Shown one piece after another: positions 18,531 to 28,691 of a stretch of DNA of 64,000 nucleotides (position 1 is its first letter; every line of letters starts with the position of its first letter). Position numbers and translations under genes: made by a program. Under the pieces are notes generated by a model that saw only the letters and a program-made list of their open reading frames with translations, searched no databases and had not been told where the DNA came from. The DNA is from Corynebacterium tuberculostearicum (GTDB lineage Bacteria; Actinomycetota; Actinomycetes; Mycobacteriales; Mycobacteriaceae), in the NCBI RefSeq assembly GCF_030506365.1, contig NZ_CP073092.1:1550001-1614000 (forward strand). The letters run 5' to 3'.

Positions 18531-19196
18531 CTATTCCGCAGTGGGGTCCTGCTGCGCAGAACCGTCTGCTGCAGACGAGCCATCGGCCGCGGAAGCGGAG
18601 TCCGAAGCGGTGGATGCGGAGGCAGCCTCGGCGGCATCATCCGCGTTCTCGGAGCCTACCGACTCCTCGTCGGTCGTATCCTCGCCGTCCGCGTCTGCAT
18701 CGCTGCCCTGGTGTTCTGCGGACATCGGGTTTTCCGCAGAACGGGACTGCGCCACGTCATCCAACACAGCGTGGATATATGGCGCTGCTTGATCGTTGGA
18801 ATACTGGGAGGCAATCTCCACACCTTCCACGACCGCAGTAGCGGTGGGAACATCCGGGTTGAACAGCAGCTCCCATACCGATAGGCGAAGGATTGCGCGG
18901 TCAACGGCCGGGATGCGGTGCAGTTCCCAGTCCTCGGCAAGGAAGCGAGAGATGGCGTCATCGATGGCATCCAGCTCTTCGGCTACGCCCTTGACAATCA
19001 CCTGCGTGTATTCGGCGACAGGCGCTACCGCATTGCGATCCTCACGTGCCAAGGCGATGCGATCCTCCACGATGGCAACGGGGTCAACGTCCCTGTTTTC
19101 TGCTTCGTAGAGGATATCGGCGGCACGACGACGTGCGCGGTACCGCGCGGTGTGCCGCTTGTAGTTGATATCGCGCTTAGGGGTGTTATCAGACAC
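18531..19196 (-). CDS. nusB: Transcription antitermination factor NusB with a long acidic tail
   Basis: It binds boxA RNA with NusE/S10 in rRNA antitermination complexes. Residues 1-150 form the NusB fold: [20 protein letters not shown], then [20 protein letters not shown] and [20 protein letters not shown]. Residues 151-221 are an extra tail made largely of Ala, Ser, Asp and Glu, likely disordered. Typical NusB proteins end near residue 140-160. The start is GTG ([11 protein letters not shown]), soon after the efp stop, so the two genes are co-transcribed. Confidence 0.94.
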   Translation of the reverse strand: MSDNTPKRDINYKRHTARYRARRRAADILYEAENRDVDPVAIVEDRIALAREDRNAVAPVAEYTQVIVKGVAEELDAIDDAISRFLAEDWELHRIPAVDRAILRLSVWELLFNPDVPTATAVVEGVEIASQYSNDQAAPYIHAVLDDVAQSRSAENPMSAEHQGSDADADGEDTTDEESVGSENADDAAEAASASTASDSASAADGSSAADGSAQQDPTAE

Positions 19197-19207
19197 GGTC
19201 AGATGCC

Positions 19208-19771
19208 CTAGTTGTTAACGCGAGAGAGGTACTCGCCGGTACGGGTATCGATCTTGAGAACGTTGCCGATCTCGATGAACAGCGGAACCTGGATCTCAGC
19301 GCCGGTCTCCAGGGTGGCGGGCTTGGTGCCGCCGGAAGAACGGTCACCCTGCAGGCCAGGCTCGGTGTGCTCGACCTTAAGGTCTACGGAGATAGGCAGT
19401 TCTGCAAAGAGTGCCTCATCCTCGTAGAAGGAAACCTGAACACGCATGTTCTCCAGCAGGAAGCGAGCGGCATCGCCGAACTTCTCCGGCGGGAGCTCGA
19501 ACTGCTCGAAGGTCTTTTCATCCATAACAACGTAGCTGGTGCCATCGTTGTACAGGTAGGTCATATCGCGGCGGTCCACGGTAGCGGTCTCTACCTTTAC
19601 GCCAGCATTCCAAGTCTTGTCCACGGTCTTACCGGAGACAACATCCTTGAGCTTGGTACGCACGAAGGCTGGGCCCTTGCCCGGCTTCACGTGCTGGAAC
19701 TCAACGATCTGCATCAGTTTGTTGTCGATCTTCAGAACGAGGCCGTTCTTGAAATCAGTAGTATCAGCCAT
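19208..19771 (-). CDS. efp: Elongation factor P
   Basis: It relieves ribosome stalling at polyproline stretches. The 187-residue protein starts [16 protein letters not shown] and has the KOW-like N-terminal domain with [19 protein letters not shown], the loop whose Lys enters the ribosome P site, and C-terminal OB domains ending in [17 protein letters not shown]. In actinobacteria this Lys is not usually modified. It sits upstream of nusB, the conserved order pepQ-efp-nusB, here split by an SGNH hydrolase gene on the other strand. Confidence 0.97.
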   Translation of the reverse strand: MADTTDFKNGLVLKIDNKLMQIVEFQHVKPGKGPAFVRTKLKDVVSGKTVDKTWNAGVKVETATVDRRDMTYLYNDGTSYVVMDEKTFEQFELPPEKFGDAARFLLENMRVQVSFYEDEALFAELPISVDLKVEHTEPGLQGDRSSGGTKPATLETGAEIQVPLFIEIGNVLKIDTRTGEYLSRVNN

Positions 19772-20024
19772 TGCGGTTAAACTCCCGAAAATTGTGGACT
19801 AAAGGTTGAAAACAATGTTTAAGCCTACCGGACAACTGCCCCTTGGGGTATTACCGGTCCCCCATTTCTTCCCCACAGTTACCAGCGGAGTGACTTTCGG
19901 GGCCCGTCGCCTGCCCTAAACCATCAGACACGCGAACAATCAAAGGTTTTTATCCAGCAATAACTGGCTGTACGATAAGGCTTTGCTTTATTGATTTTTC
20001 ACATACCTACCAAGGATTTTTGCG

Positions 20025-20921
20025 ATGCCTTTCAAGAAGCTTTACGGCGCGGCTACCGCTACTGGCGCAGCCGTAGCAGCACTCTCCGCTCCGCAGGCCA
20101 TGGCAGCAGACGCCCAGACCGTGATGTTCGGCGATTCTGTCTTTGCCAACCCAACCTATGGCCAAGTTGGCACGACCTCGAGCCTGTCCCCTTCGGCGGG
20201 CACTACGCTCTCGTCTGCCACCCACGGCATCGAAGACGCTCCTGGCGCGCCGTCCCCACAGGGCTGCCCGCAGGGTCAGAGTAATGTTGGCCGCGAGCTG
20301 GGCCGTGTTTCTGGTCAGCATGTAGCCAACTACGCATGCTCTGCGGCGAAGGCCGCAGGCCGCTCGCACCGCAAGGACTTCGATGAGCAGATCAACGGAG
20401 CCATTGCCAATAATGATCTCAATGGCCAAACGAAAAACGTTTTGATTCAGTTTGGCGCCAATGATCTCCAGGAAATCCTGCGCCCATCTCTTTCTTCTTC
20501 CAGCCCCTACTACGACGGCATGAAGAAATCGATCCAGCGGGTCCGCCACGCCGCCCCGAATGCCCGCATCACCGTCGTAGGCTATCCCGCCATCTCCGCC
20601 CGCAATGGCGCGGTTTGCCCGCTGCGCACCTCCGCCCCGGGATCCTCTGAAGCCGGGTTCAACATGGACTACGCGGGCCTGGTTCGCACCGGTGAGGACC
20701 AGGTCAATAGCGCCATGTACAAGGCAGCCCGCGCAAACGGCGTACAATATTACGACCTACGCGCCGACTCCATTGATCACGGCATGTGCGCGCCGGACAG
20801 CACCCGCTGGATTTCCGGCAAGTGGGAGTACTCCGTACCGCACAACCTCTTCAATCACCTCACGCACCTGGGCAACCGTAATGTCGCCCAGCTGCTTAAC
20901 TCCAAGGTGCTGGCCCACTAA
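20025..20921 (+). CDS. Secreted SGNH/GDSL-family hydrolase
   Basis: It is a predicted exported esterase or lipase of 298 residues. Residues 1-28 are a signal peptide (MPFKKLYGAATATGAAVAAL, cleavage near AMAAD). The catalytic Ser is S38 in FGDSVF (block I), the oxyanion Asn is N146 in QFGAND, and the catalytic His lies in NHLTHLGNR (around H281). Four Cys residues (81, 105, 199, 255) could form two disulfides. It interrupts the pepQ-efp pair in opposite orientation, and its stop overlaps the pepQ stop by four bases. Its substrate, possibly host lipid or mycolate esters, cannot be read from the sequence. Confidence 0.85.
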   Translation: MPFKKLYGAATATGAAVAALSAPQAMAADAQTVMFGDSVFANPTYGQVGTTSSLSPSAGTTLSSATHGIEDAPGAPSPQGCPQGQSNVGRELGRVSGQHVANYACSAAKAAGRSHRKDFDEQINGAIANNDLNGQTKNVLIQFGANDLQEILRPSLSSSSPYYDGMKKSIQRVRHAAPNARITVVGYPAISARNGAVCPLRTSAPGSSEAGFNMDYAGLVRTGEDQVNSAMYKAARANGVQYYDLRADSIDHGMCAPDSTRWISGKWEYSVPHNLFNHLTHLGNRNVAQLLNSKVLAH

Positions 20922-22024
20922 GCGGGCAGTTCAGTAAATTCCTTCGTCCTGGCAGTAATGATCTTCGGCGCACCATCGGTGATGACGAGGGTATCTTCGA
21001 TGCGCACGCCGCCCTTGCCTGGCACATAGATGCCCGGCTCGATGGTCAGGGTCATGCCGGCGGCGAGTTCGCCCTTACCGGTCTGTGCAGCGAACGGGGC
21101 CTCGTGGACGTCTAGGCCTACGCCGTGGCCCGTCGAGTGTACAAAGTAGTCGCCATAGCCGGCGGCGGAGATGACATCGCGGCAGGCCGCGTCGACGTCG
21201 GCAAGCTTAGCGCCCGGCACCGACGCTGCCACGCCTGCCTTTTGGGCGCGGAGCACCACATCATAGACTTCCTTGGCAAAGTCATTCGCCGTGCCCACAA
21301 CGTACGTGCGGGTGCAGTCGGAGTTGAACCCGCGCAGGTGGGCACCGAAATCGATGGTCACAAGGTCACCATCCTGGATTACCCGGTCATCAGCGCCATG
21401 GTGCGGCATCGCCGAGTTCGGGCCGGAAGCCACGATGGTATCGAAGCTCACTCGCTCCGAGCCGAGCATGCGCATCCGATATTCCAAATCGGCAGCCACC
21501 TGGCGCTCGGTGCGGCCCGCACGCAACTCACCAGCGGCGAGCAGATCCTCCAGCGCCTGATTAGCCAGCGCGGCAATCTCTTCCAGCTTTTCTAGCTCAA
21601 GCGAATCCTTGACCAAGCGAATTTTTTCAATGACCCCGGCGATGGGAACCAAGGTAACCGACTCCGGGGCGGACTCTTCCAGGTCCTTCAGCTCAGAGAC
21701 CGAGAGGTAGTCGGCTTCAAAACCGACTCGAACCGGCCCCTCGACATCGGCAAATTGCTGCAGGAGCATCTTTCCTACCGCGCGGCCTTGGATAGCCTCC
21801 AGATCGGGAACCTCGCGGGCGATCTGCGTGGTGTACCGGCCGTCGGTAGCAACCTGCGCGGTAAGGTCTTTGCGCAAAAGTAGCCCGCCATTCGAGCCGG
21901 AAAATCCCGAAAGGTAGCGCACGTGCGTGAGGTGGGTGACCAGAACGGCATCGATGCGCTGGCCGGCTAGTTCCGCGGCAAGCTTGCGGCGCCGGTCACT
22001 AAAACGGGTATCTGCCAAAGCCAT
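20918..22024 (-). CDS. pepQ: Xaa-Pro aminopeptidase/dipeptidase (M24 family)
   Basis: It is a cytoplasmic metallopeptidase that cleaves next to proline. The 368-residue protein starts MALADTRFSDRRRKLAAEL, has an N-terminal creatinase-like domain, and a C-terminal pita-bread domain with the metal ligands in VTIDFGAHLRGFNSDCTRTY, STGHGVGLDVHEAP, LTIEPGIYVPGKGG and GVRIEDTLVI. The ATG at 22024 excludes 80 codons of non-conserved open frame upstream. In actinobacteria pepQ regularly lies between aroQ and efp. Confidence 0.92.
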   Translation of the reverse strand: MALADTRFSDRRRKLAAELAGQRIDAVLVTHLTHVRYLSGFSGSNGGLLLRKDLTAQVATDGRYTTQIAREVPDLEAIQGRAVGKMLLQQFADVEGPVRVGFEADYLSVSELKDLEESAPESVTLVPIAGVIEKIRLVKDSLELEKLEEIAALANQALEDLLAAGELRAGRTERQVAADLEYRMRMLGSERVSFDTIVASGPNSAMPHHGADDRVIQDGDLVTIDFGAHLRGFNSDCTRTYVVGTANDFAKEVYDVVLRAQKAGVAASVPGAKLADVDAACRDVISAAGYGDYFVHSTGHGVGLDVHEAPFAAQTGKGELAAGMTLTIEPGIYVPGKGGVRIEDTLVITDGAPKIITARTKEFTELPA

Positions 22025-22145
22025 GATTTCATCCTTCTGGGTCGACTGCGGTATAGAAAGTATCCACCCAGTATATCGACCCTGCCACCGCAGTTGGGCA
22101 GATTTCTTTCTTTGCCGGCTGCCGCCCAGCCCGTTCGTGGGGTGC

Positions 22146-22574
22146 CTATTGGCAGAGGTAGTCCACTGCCGCCACGTAGCCAAAGACCCCCAACCCGGCG
22201 ATGACGCCGCGGGCGATAGGGCTGAGATAGGAATGATGGCGGAATGGCTCGCGCGCATGCACATTAGAAATATGCACCTCTACGAATCCGGCGCCATCGG
22301 CTACCTCTGCCAGGGCATCCCGCAGGGCCACTGAGGTATGGGTAAAACCTCCGGGGTTGATGATTACTGGGTGGCCCGCATCCGCGGCGGCATGCACCTT
22401 CTCAATGAGCTCGCCCTCATGGTTGGACTGGAAGCACTCTACTTCTGCACCGTGCGCGGCGGCGCGCGAGGAGATCATCTCTTCTACATCCGCCAAGGTG
22501 GTGGAGCCGTAGACATCCGGCTGGCGTTTTCCCAAGCGGTTCAAGTTCGGGCCGTTGAGGACAATAATCTTCAT
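22146..22574 (-). CDS. aroQ: 3-Dehydroquinate dehydratase, type II
   Basis: It converts 3-dehydroquinate to 3-dehydroshikimate, step three of the shikimate pathway. The 142-residue protein begins [20 protein letters not shown], the type II hallmark with the catalytic loop Arg and following Tyr (DVYGSTTL). It also has [18 protein letters not shown] and [19 protein letters not shown] with the catalytic His. It starts three bases after the aroB stop, so the two are coupled. The gene is often called aroD in Corynebacterium. Confidence 0.96.
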   Translation of the reverse strand: MKIIVLNGPNLNRLGKRQPDVYGSTTLADVEEMISSRAAAHGAEVECFQSNHEGELIEKVHAAADAGHPVIINPGGFTHTSVALRDALAEVADGAGFVEVHISNVHAREPFRHHSYLSPIARGVIAGLGVFGYVAAVDYLCQ

Positions 22575-22577
22575 TTT

Positions 22578-23648
22578 CTACTCCGAAATCGCGGCGTAGG
22601 CCGCCTCTAGCTCTTCTGTGCTGGGCCCCTCGAGACGGGTGGTCTCGCCCACCCCGGTCAAGGCTACAAACCGGATCTTTCCGTCGCGGTTCTTCTTATC
22701 GTGGGTCATTGCCTCATACAAGTCAGCGAACTGGCCCGGCCTATACGTAGTTGGCAGCCCAATGCTGTGCAGGATCCGGCGGTGTTTTTCCACCAGTTCT
22801 GCGTCAATGAGTCCGCGCGCATGCGCCAGGTGGGCGATAAACATCATGCCCACCGCCACCGCATTGCCATGGCGCCACTGATACTGTTCATGGCGCTCCA
22901 CCGCATGGCCAAAGGTATGGCCGTAGTTGAGCGTTTCCCGCAGGCCCGATTCTTTAAGATCCTCGCCCACCACCGCGGCCTTTACCGCGATGGAGCGCTC
23001 AATTAATTCTGGAAGATAGCCCTGCGGGTCCACGCATGCGGCGGGGTCGCTGTCATAACGCTCAAGGATTATCGGGTCATGGATGAATCCGGTTTTGATG
23101 ATTTCTGCCGAGCCAGCAATGATCTCCGCCGCAGGCAGGGTATCGAGGCGCTCGAGATCCACAAACACAGAGTCTGGCTCATGAAAAGCGCCAACGAGGT
23201 TCTTGCCGGCCGCGGTATTGATACCGGTTTTGCCGCCGACGGCCGCGTCAACCATGGCCAATAGCGTGGTAGGCACCTGAATGACCTTGATGCCGCGCAT
23301 CCACCCGGCTGCGGCGAACCCAGCCAAATCGGTGGTGGCGCCACCGCCGAGGCCGATGATGACGTCACGGCGGTTAAAGCCCTTCTCCCCCAGCTGATCC
23401 CACACGCCGCCGATAACGCTGAGCTGTTTGGAGGCCTCGGCATCGGGGACGTCGATAAGCGTAGGCTCCACCCCCTCAGCGGCGACGAGTTCTGCTAAGC
23501 GCTCGGCCGCGGCACGCAGCGGCGGCTGGTAGGTAATGCCAGCCTGGCCTGCACCAATCTGCGCGCAGCGCTGCGCGATGCCCCGGTTGAGATCGGTGCC
23601 AATGCGAACTTCATAGGGCTGTGGTCCATTAACGGCAATGCTAGGCAT
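22578..23648 (-). CDS. aroB: 3-Dehydroquinate synthase
   Basis: It cyclises DAHP to 3-dehydroquinate with NAD and a divalent metal. The 356-residue protein starts [20 protein letters not shown]. The NAD-binding [20 protein letters not shown] region and the [20 protein letters not shown] signature are clear, and the metal-binding His residues lie in [11 protein letters not shown]. The ATG at 23648 excludes 14 upstream codons. It lies between aroK and aroQ. Confidence 0.96.
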   Translation of the reverse strand: MPSIAVNGPQPYEVRIGTDLNRGIAQRCAQIGAGQAGITYQPPLRAAAERLAELVAAEGVEPTLIDVPDAEASKQLSVIGGVWDQLGEKGFNRRDVIIGLGGGATTDLAGFAAAGWMRGIKVIQVPTTLLAMVDAAVGGKTGINTAAGKNLVGAFHEPDSVFVDLERLDTLPAAEIIAGSAEIIKTGFIHDPIILERYDSDPAACVDPQGYLPELIERSIAVKAAVVGEDLKESGLRETLNYGHTFGHAVERHEQYQWRHGNAVAVGMMFIAHLAHARGLIDAELVEKHRRILHSIGLPTTYRPGQFADLYEAMTHDKKNRDGKIRFVALTGVGETTRLEGPSTEELEAAYAAISE

Positions 23649-23713
23649 GGTGGTCCTTTCCGTTCGCCGCCGAGGCAATGGGGCGAGCAACTGGTATTAG
23701 CGCGGCGGAGAAT

Positions 23714-24250
23714 CTACAGGGTATCGAGGAAGCCGAGGATATCGCCCACCACCTGCTGTGGGGTCCGGGCATCGGTGCGTACCCGGTAATCGGCCACCTC
23801 CTGGTAATACGGGCGTCGCGCCTCCACGAGGTTGCGGTAGTGCTCTAAGGGATCGGCGGCCGCAAGCACCGGCCGATTGCTATCCCCGGACGTCCGCCGT
23901 GCGCCTTCTTCGGGCGAGATATCCAAAAAGATGACGGTATGGCGCTCCAACAGCTCACGGGTGGAGTCCGTCAGCACTGCCCCGCCGCCGAGGCTGACGA
24001 CCCCACCGGTGCGCAGTGCCGCAGCAACGTGCTCGGCTTCGAGTGCGCGAAAGTCTGGTTCACCAAGCTCGCTAAAGACTTCCCCGCACGGCTTATCCTT
24101 AGCCTGCTCAATAAGGTGATCTGAATCCACCAGTTCGCAGCTCAAGGCGTGGGAAAGGCGGCGGCCAATGGTGGATTTACCCGCACCTGGCGGGCCAACC
24201 AAAACAACGCGTGGACGGGGCAGGCCCGTAACGGCGGTTGGGGTGGTCAT
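23714..24250 (-). CDS. aroK: Shikimate kinase
   Basis: It phosphorylates shikimate at O3. The 178-residue protein has the P-loop VLVGPPGAGKSTIGRRL at residues 15-31, ELVDSDHLIEQ with the shikimate-binding Asp, and the GGGAVL motif near residue 90. The start is three bases after the aroC stop. It is followed by a 65-base gap and then aroB. No fusion is present. Confidence 0.96.
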   Translation of the reverse strand: MTTPTAVTGLPRPRVVLVGPPGAGKSTIGRRLSHALSCELVDSDHLIEQAKDKPCGEVFSELGEPDFRALEAEHVAAALRTGGVVSLGGGAVLTDSTRELLERHTVIFLDISPEEGARRTSGDSNRPVLAAADPLEHYRNLVEARRPYYQEVADYRVRTDARTPQQVVGDILGFLDTL

Positions 24251-24253
24251 AAC

Positions 24254-25465
24254 TTACTCCTGGTCAAAAGCAAGGCGGTCCGAAACGTACTTATCATACG
24301 CGGCAATGGCCGCGGAGGTTTCTTCGAGGCTATCGCCACCGAATTTTTCTAGAACGGCGCGCGCTAGAACGAGGGCAACCATTGCTTCTGCTACCACGCC
24401 CGCAGCCGGAACCGCGCACACATCTGAGCGCTGGTGGATGGCAGTAGCAGCAGCGCCGGACTCCATATCAATGGTGCGCAAGGCACGCGGAACGGTAGAA
24501 ATCGGCTTCATCGCCGCCCGCAGGCGCAGCTGCTGCCCGTTCGTCATGCCGCCTTCAAGTCCGCCTGCACGGTTGCTAAGGCGGGATACGCCTTCTGCGG
24601 TTCGGACCATCTCATCGTGAGCAGCGGATCCGCGACGTCGGGCCTCGGCAAAGCCATCGCCAATTTCCACGCCCTTGATAGCCTGAATGCCCATCAAGGC
24701 GCTAGCCAATTGTGCGTCCAAGCGGTCATCGCCGGAAATGTGCGAGCCCAGCCCGATAGGCAGGCCATCGACCACAACTTCAACGATGCCGCCCAAGGTA
24801 TCGCCTTGCTTCTTTGCGGCCTCAATTTCCGCAATCATGGAGGCTTCAGCCGCCTTATCGCAGGCGCGGACCGGCGAGGCATCGATAGCCTCGATGTCCG
24901 CGAACGCTGGCGCAGGCCCCTCATAAGGTTCGGAAGCGCCAATGGAAATCACGTGGGAGAGAACCTCGACGCCCAAGGTCTCGCGCAGGAAATTGCGCGC
25001 AACGGTAGCTGCGGCCACTCGCGCCGCCGTCTCACGCGCAGAGGAGCGCTCGAGAATGGGGCGCGCTTCACTGTGGCGGTACTTAACCATTCCGGCAAAG
25101 TCCGCGTGCCCAGGACGCGGCCGCGTCAAAGCGGCACCGCGGCCGGAGTTCATCGCTTTAATAGTGTCTTCATCGTCCATATCCAGCGGGTCAGCGGACA
25201 TGATGGTGGTCCACTTGGGCCACTCCGTATTGCCAATCATGATGGCGATGGGACTACCCAAGGTGAGCCCATGGCGGACTCCACCCAGCACGGTGACCTC
25301 ATCAGCCTCAAACTTCATACGGGCACCGCGGCCATAGCCTAGGCGGCGCCGGGAAAGCTGATGGGAAATATCGGCGCGGGTAATGGGGACCCCAGCGGGC
25401 ATGTGCTCCAGCATCGAAATAAGAGCTTGGCCGTGGGATTCACCTGCAGTAGTCCAACGAAGCAT
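24254..25465 (-). CDS. aroC: Chorismate synthase
   Basis: It makes chorismate from EPSP using reduced FMN. The 403-residue protein starts [20 protein letters not shown], the signature start containing the GESHG motif. It also contains [15 protein letters not shown] and, near the C-terminus, [17 protein letters not shown], another family signature. The ATG at 25465 is preferred because the open frame upstream codes for non-conserved sequence. It is first of the tight aroC-aroK-aroB-aroQ cluster. Confidence 0.97.
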   Translation of the reverse strand: MLRWTTAGESHGQALISMLEHMPAGVPITRADISHQLSRRRLGYGRGARMKFEADEVTVLGGVRHGLTLGSPIAIMIGNTEWPKWTTIMSADPLDMDDEDTIKAMNSGRGAALTRPRPGHADFAGMVKYRHSEARPILERSSARETAARVAAATVARNFLRETLGVEVLSHVISIGASEPYEGPAPAFADIEAIDASPVRACDKAAEASMIAEIEAAKKQGDTLGGIVEVVVDGLPIGLGSHISGDDRLDAQLASALMGIQAIKGVEIGDGFAEARRRGSAAHDEMVRTAEGVSRLSNRAGGLEGGMTNGQQLRLRAAMKPISTVPRALRTIDMESGAAATAIHQRSDVCAVPAAGVVAEAMVALVLARAVLEKFGGDSLEETSAAIAAYDKYVSDRLAFDQE

Positions 25466-25533
25466 GCGGGTATTATCGCATGGCCTGGCCAATGCAGTAT
25501 CAACTTGGCCCCGCAATATATTCTTCCACCCCC

Positions 25534-25935
25534 TCAAAGAGGGTGCGCACATGCGATAACGACCGTTGCCGCTAGCAACATCGCAGGGCCGTGTGGGCTC
25601 TCCTTCTGCCCACTGCACGCAGACCAGATCAGTGTCAGAACGGATGCGCAGCCGCTTGCCGCTACCACGCCCATAAACCCGGCCACATGCCCCACCAGCA
25701 TTCCCAGGGGCCAGGCGAGTTTAATGTCGCCTCCACCCACACCTGCACGGGCCAGCCCCAGCACGAGGTACATCCCCGGCCACCACAGCCCACTCCAATT
25801 GACAACGGCAAGCGAGAGCACCGCAGATGGAAGGGTTAACCAGTCTGGCAATCGGCGCTGCCGAATATCCCGCCAAGACAAGGCTGCTGCCCACAAACCA
25901 TAAATAATTCCCCCGACTATTAGCACGGGGATCAC
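25534..25935 (-). CDS. Small prepilin peptidase (A24 family)
   Basis: It is a membrane aspartic peptidase that would process type IV or Tad prepilins. The protein is short (133 residues), with several hydrophobic helices and the two A24 active-site regions: the Asp in [14 protein letters not shown] and the motif [12 protein letters not shown]. The N-terminal methyltransferase domain of full prepilin peptidases is missing, as in TadV-like enzymes. The start is GTG. No pilin or pilus genes are visible in the window, but a peptidase gene next to aroE is also seen in mycobacteria. Confidence 0.8.
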   Translation of the reverse strand: MIPVLIVGGIIYGLWAAALSWRDIRQRRLPDWLTLPSAVLSLAVVNWSGLWWPGMYLVLGLARAGVGGGDIKLAWPLGMLVGHVAGFMGVVAASGCASVLTLIWSACSGQKESPHGPAMLLAATVVIACAHPL

Positions 25936-26020
25936 TCTAAGGCACGCTGTGAGGAAGCGCTGGGCGTCAATGTCTACATGGCGAAGTCTGCAGTTCCTAC
26001 GGCACGAGGGTTGCCGGCCC

Positions 26021-26040
26021 CGCTTGCCGACGCCCTCTTT
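26021..26040 (+). repeat. Dispersed short repeat, copy 1
   Basis: CGCTTGCCGACGCCCTCTTT, a diverged copy of the about 20-base motif also found at 39131, 47466 and 59543. It touches the aroE stop codon in the gap between aroE and the prepilin peptidase gene. Confidence 0.5.
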
Positions 26041-26867
26041 TACTTAGTCGTCTGCGACCGCTTCTGCAGCTCCTGGTTCAATGCCTTCAGCATGTCTTCC
26101 CGCGGGGCGGCCACCCCAGTAAATTGCTCGAACTGGCTAAATGCTTGGTGCGCGAGCATGACATGCCCGCCCACGGTCTTGTACCCATTGGCCGCCGCGC
26201 ACGTGGTCAGCGGTGTGGGCCAGGGATCATAGATGACGTCCAGCACCGGTGCGTGGGCGAGGTCAAAGACATAGTCTTCCACCGCCGCGGCTGGAACGGT
26301 GGACACAATGACATCGACGCTGCGAGCCAGCGCGGATAAGTCCCCGTCGAAGCTGACAAAAGAAAGTTCCAGCCCTAAGTTCTGGGCGAGCGGCAACAGT
26401 TCGGCGCTGCGGTCGGAGCGGTTCAGGACCGTAACCTTTTTCACCCCGCGCTCAGCTAGCGCCCACAACGCGGGACGAGCGGTGCCCCCAGCACCAATGA
26501 GCAGCGCATGGGCTGCTGGATCATCCCCCAAAAGCTCGGCGAGCGCACCGCGTACGCCCTCGGTATCGGTATTGTCCGCATACCAACCATCAGCTCTGCG
26601 CACCAAGGTGTTTGCTGAGCCAATCAGTTGGGCCCGGTCGCTTACGGTATCCGCAAAGCGGAGGGCGGCAAACTTGCCGGGCATGGTCACGGAGAAACCA
26701 ACAAACTCGGGGTCGCTTGCCCCCACCAATTCCGGCAGCCCCTCCGCCGATGTTTCAAAGCGGGTGTAGTCCCACCTGGCCAGTCCGGCGGCCTCGTAGC
26801 CAGCATTGTGAAGCACCGGAGACAAGGAGTGCTCGATGGGGCTACCAAGGACCGCCGCACGTGGCAT
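26040..26867 (-). CDS. aroE: Shikimate dehydrogenase
   Basis: It reduces 3-dehydroshikimate to shikimate with NADPH. The 275-residue protein starts MPRAAVLGSPIEHSLSPVLH, with the substrate-binding SLS motif and the Lys in VTMPGKFAAL (family: NVTxPxK). The Asp-containing ADNTDTEGVRGAL is typical. The NADP loop is LLIGAGGTARPALWAL. It is separated from the aro cluster by the peptidase gene and follows mltG. Confidence 0.94.
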   Translation of the reverse strand: MPRAAVLGSPIEHSLSPVLHNAGYEAAGLARWDYTRFETSAEGLPELVGASDPEFVGFSVTMPGKFAALRFADTVSDRAQLIGSANTLVRRADGWYADNTDTEGVRGALAELLGDDPAAHALLIGAGGTARPALWALAERGVKKVTVLNRSDRSAELLPLAQNLGLELSFVSFDGDLSALARSVDVIVSTVPAAAVEDYVFDLAHAPVLDVIYDPWPTPLTTCAAANGYKTVGGHVMLAHQAFSQFEQFTGVAAPREDMLKALNQELQKRSQTTK

Positions 26868-26897
26868 GGCTTCTACCTCTTTGTGGTTGTCGCGACT

Positions 26898-28124
26898 TTA
26901 CTGGGCGGGCTGCTCGGCAGCGGCGTCGCCGTTGCCGGAACCAGCGCCCTCGCCTTCGCGCTTGGAGTCAAGCACGCCGGAGCGGATAGCGTCATCGACG
27001 CGGCCCAAGTGCTCATCGTAGGTATCGGAGAAGACGGTGGTGCCCTCCTTGTCCACGGTGACGAAGAACTTCCAGTTGCCCTCAGCTGGCTCTTCCATGG
27101 CCTTGATTGCATCGTCCGAAGGAGAAGCAATCGGGGTATCCGGTAGGCCTTCCTTCGCGTAGGTATTCCACGGGGTCTTCTCCCCACGGGCCTCATCGGT
27201 GGTGGCCAGCTCAACGTCTTCCAAGCCGTAGTTCACGGTGGAGTCAAACTCCAGGCGCATTGGCTCGTCCAAGCGGTTGAGGATAACGCGGGCAACCTTG
27301 TCGAACTCGCCTGCTGGCGCCTCGCGCTCCACCAAGGAAGCGGAGGTGAGCAGTTCATAAGGGCTCAAACCGATAGCCTGCGCGCGTTCCTCAATATTGG
27401 TCTCGTTGTAGCGCTTGGTGGAGCGGGTGATGAGATCCTTGAGGATATCCTTGGCCTCCATATTGGGGTCCAAGACGTACTGGCCTGGGGCGATAAGGCC
27501 CTCAATGCGCTTGGGGTCATTGCCGCGCTTCTTGATAGCGTCCAAGGCCCACTCCGGTGCGCCCAGCTCGGCTGGGTCGGTTTCCGCCGCAACCTTTTCC
27601 AGATCTTCCTTCTTCAGGCAGTTGCCATCGTTGCAGCTGACCTCAGAAATCAGGGAGTAAATGCCGTAGCGAACGTCTCCGCCCACAACCTTGATGTCCT
27701 CCAAGGTGGCGCCACCTTGGACCTCAAGCATGTCCACGCGGTTATTCTCATCCAGCAATGCCTCGACTGCCGCGTCCGCGCTCATTTCTTCCTGCAGACG
27801 ATAAAAGCCCGGCTGGATTTGGCTCGCGCCGTGGTTCATCGACGCAGCAGAATCGAAAGCGTCTTGCGTCTTCACCACATTCTTTTCTACCAATGCAGGT
27901 CCGAGCTCGGACATGGACGAGCCTTCCGGCACCTCCACCAACTGGGTGGTACCGTTGCCGGTTCCTTCATAATCGGCGGAGGTATTGCCGAGGCGGAATC
28001 CGATGTAGATAAGGGCGCCAAGGATGACGATGATGGACGCAATGACAACGGCAATGCCGCGCTGGCGGCGCTTGACGTATTTCGGCTCCATCGATCGGCC
28101 GAGGCGTTCTTGGTTACGGCTCAC
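26898..28124 (-). CDS. mltG: Endolytic murein transglycosylase MltG (YceG family)
   Basis: It is a membrane-anchored enzyme thought to cut nascent glycan strands. The 408-residue protein has a basic cytoplasmic start, one membrane segment at about residues 23-44, a LysM-like/YceG periplasmic region and the catalytic Glu266 in LTSASLVEREAP. An Ala/Gly/Asp-rich tail closes it. The start is GTG with AGGAGA nine bases upstream, five bases after the ruvX stop. The alaS-ruvX-mltG-aroE order is conserved in actinobacteria. Confidence 0.93.
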   Translation of the reverse strand: MSRNQERLGRSMEPKYVKRRQRGIAVVIASIIVILGALIYIGFRLGNTSADYEGTGNGTTQLVEVPEGSSMSELGPALVEKNVVKTQDAFDSAASMNHGASQIQPGFYRLQEEMSADAAVEALLDENNRVDMLEVQGGATLEDIKVVGGDVRYGIYSLISEVSCNDGNCLKKEDLEKVAAETDPAELGAPEWALDAIKKRGNDPKRIEGLIAPGQYVLDPNMEAKDILKDLITRSTKRYNETNIEERAQAIGLSPYELLTSASLVEREAPAGEFDKVARVILNRLDEPMRLEFDSTVNYGLEDVELATTDEARGEKTPWNTYAKEGLPDTPIASPSDDAIKAMEEPAEGNWKFFVTVDKEGTTVFSDTYDEHLGRVDDAIRSGVLDSKREGEGAGSGNGDAAAEQPAQ

Positions 28125-28129
28125 GTGTT

Positions 28130-28681
28130 TTAGTCTCCTGAGTCTGAAGGCTGGTCTATTGCATCATGGGATCGTAGCGCGCTCGCGCGCCCATCCAACC
28201 AAGTCTGCAATATCTCCACCGCTGCTGCTTGGTCGATGACTTTACGGCCCTTCTTCTCGGACACGCCGGACGCGCGCAGCGCGGTGGTTGCTGCCACGGT
28301 GGTCAGACGCTCATCAGCCAAACGTACTGGTGGTGGAACTTTATCTATATTTGCATCTCGATTCAACCGACGGCGGATCCGAAACGCAATTTCTTTAGCG
28401 TGTTTTACGCTTTTGGAGCCATTTCCCTGCAAGTCCCGTGGCAATCCTACGATGACCTCAACTGCGTCGTAGGAATCAATGAGTTCTAGGATGCGGTCAA
28501 TATCGCCCTTATCGCGGTCCTTGAACCCGGTTTCCCGGTGCACGGTCTCCACTGGGGTGGCAAGCGTGGCTTCCCTATTGGACACTGCCACGCCAATGCG
28601 CACGGTGCCGACATCGAGTGCGAGCCGGCGGCCCTGCCCCGGGTCATCAACTCCGGGGGTATCTGGTTCCACTTTTGCCAC
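28130..28681 (-). CDS. ruvX: Pre-16S rRNA nuclease / putative Holliday junction resolvase
   Basis: It is a member of the YqgF family with RNase H-like fold, implicated in 16S rRNA 5' maturation. The 183-residue protein has [20 protein letters not shown] (first catalytic Asp), [15 protein letters not shown] and [13 protein letters not shown] (Glu and conserved Thr). The GTG at 28681 ([10 protein letters not shown]) has TAGGAG seven bases upstream. The open frame extends 44 codons into alaS without similarity. It lies 10 bases after alaS. Confidence 0.92.
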   Translation of the reverse strand: MAKVEPDTPGVDDPGQGRRLALDVGTVRIGVAVSNREATLATPVETVHRETGFKDRDKGDIDRILELIDSYDAVEVIVGLPRDLQGNGSKSVKHAKEIAFRIRRRLNRDANIDKVPPPVRLADERLTTVAATTALRASGVSEKKGRKVIDQAAAVEILQTWLDGRASALRSHDAIDQPSDSGD

Positions 28682-28691
28682 GGTCGAACTC

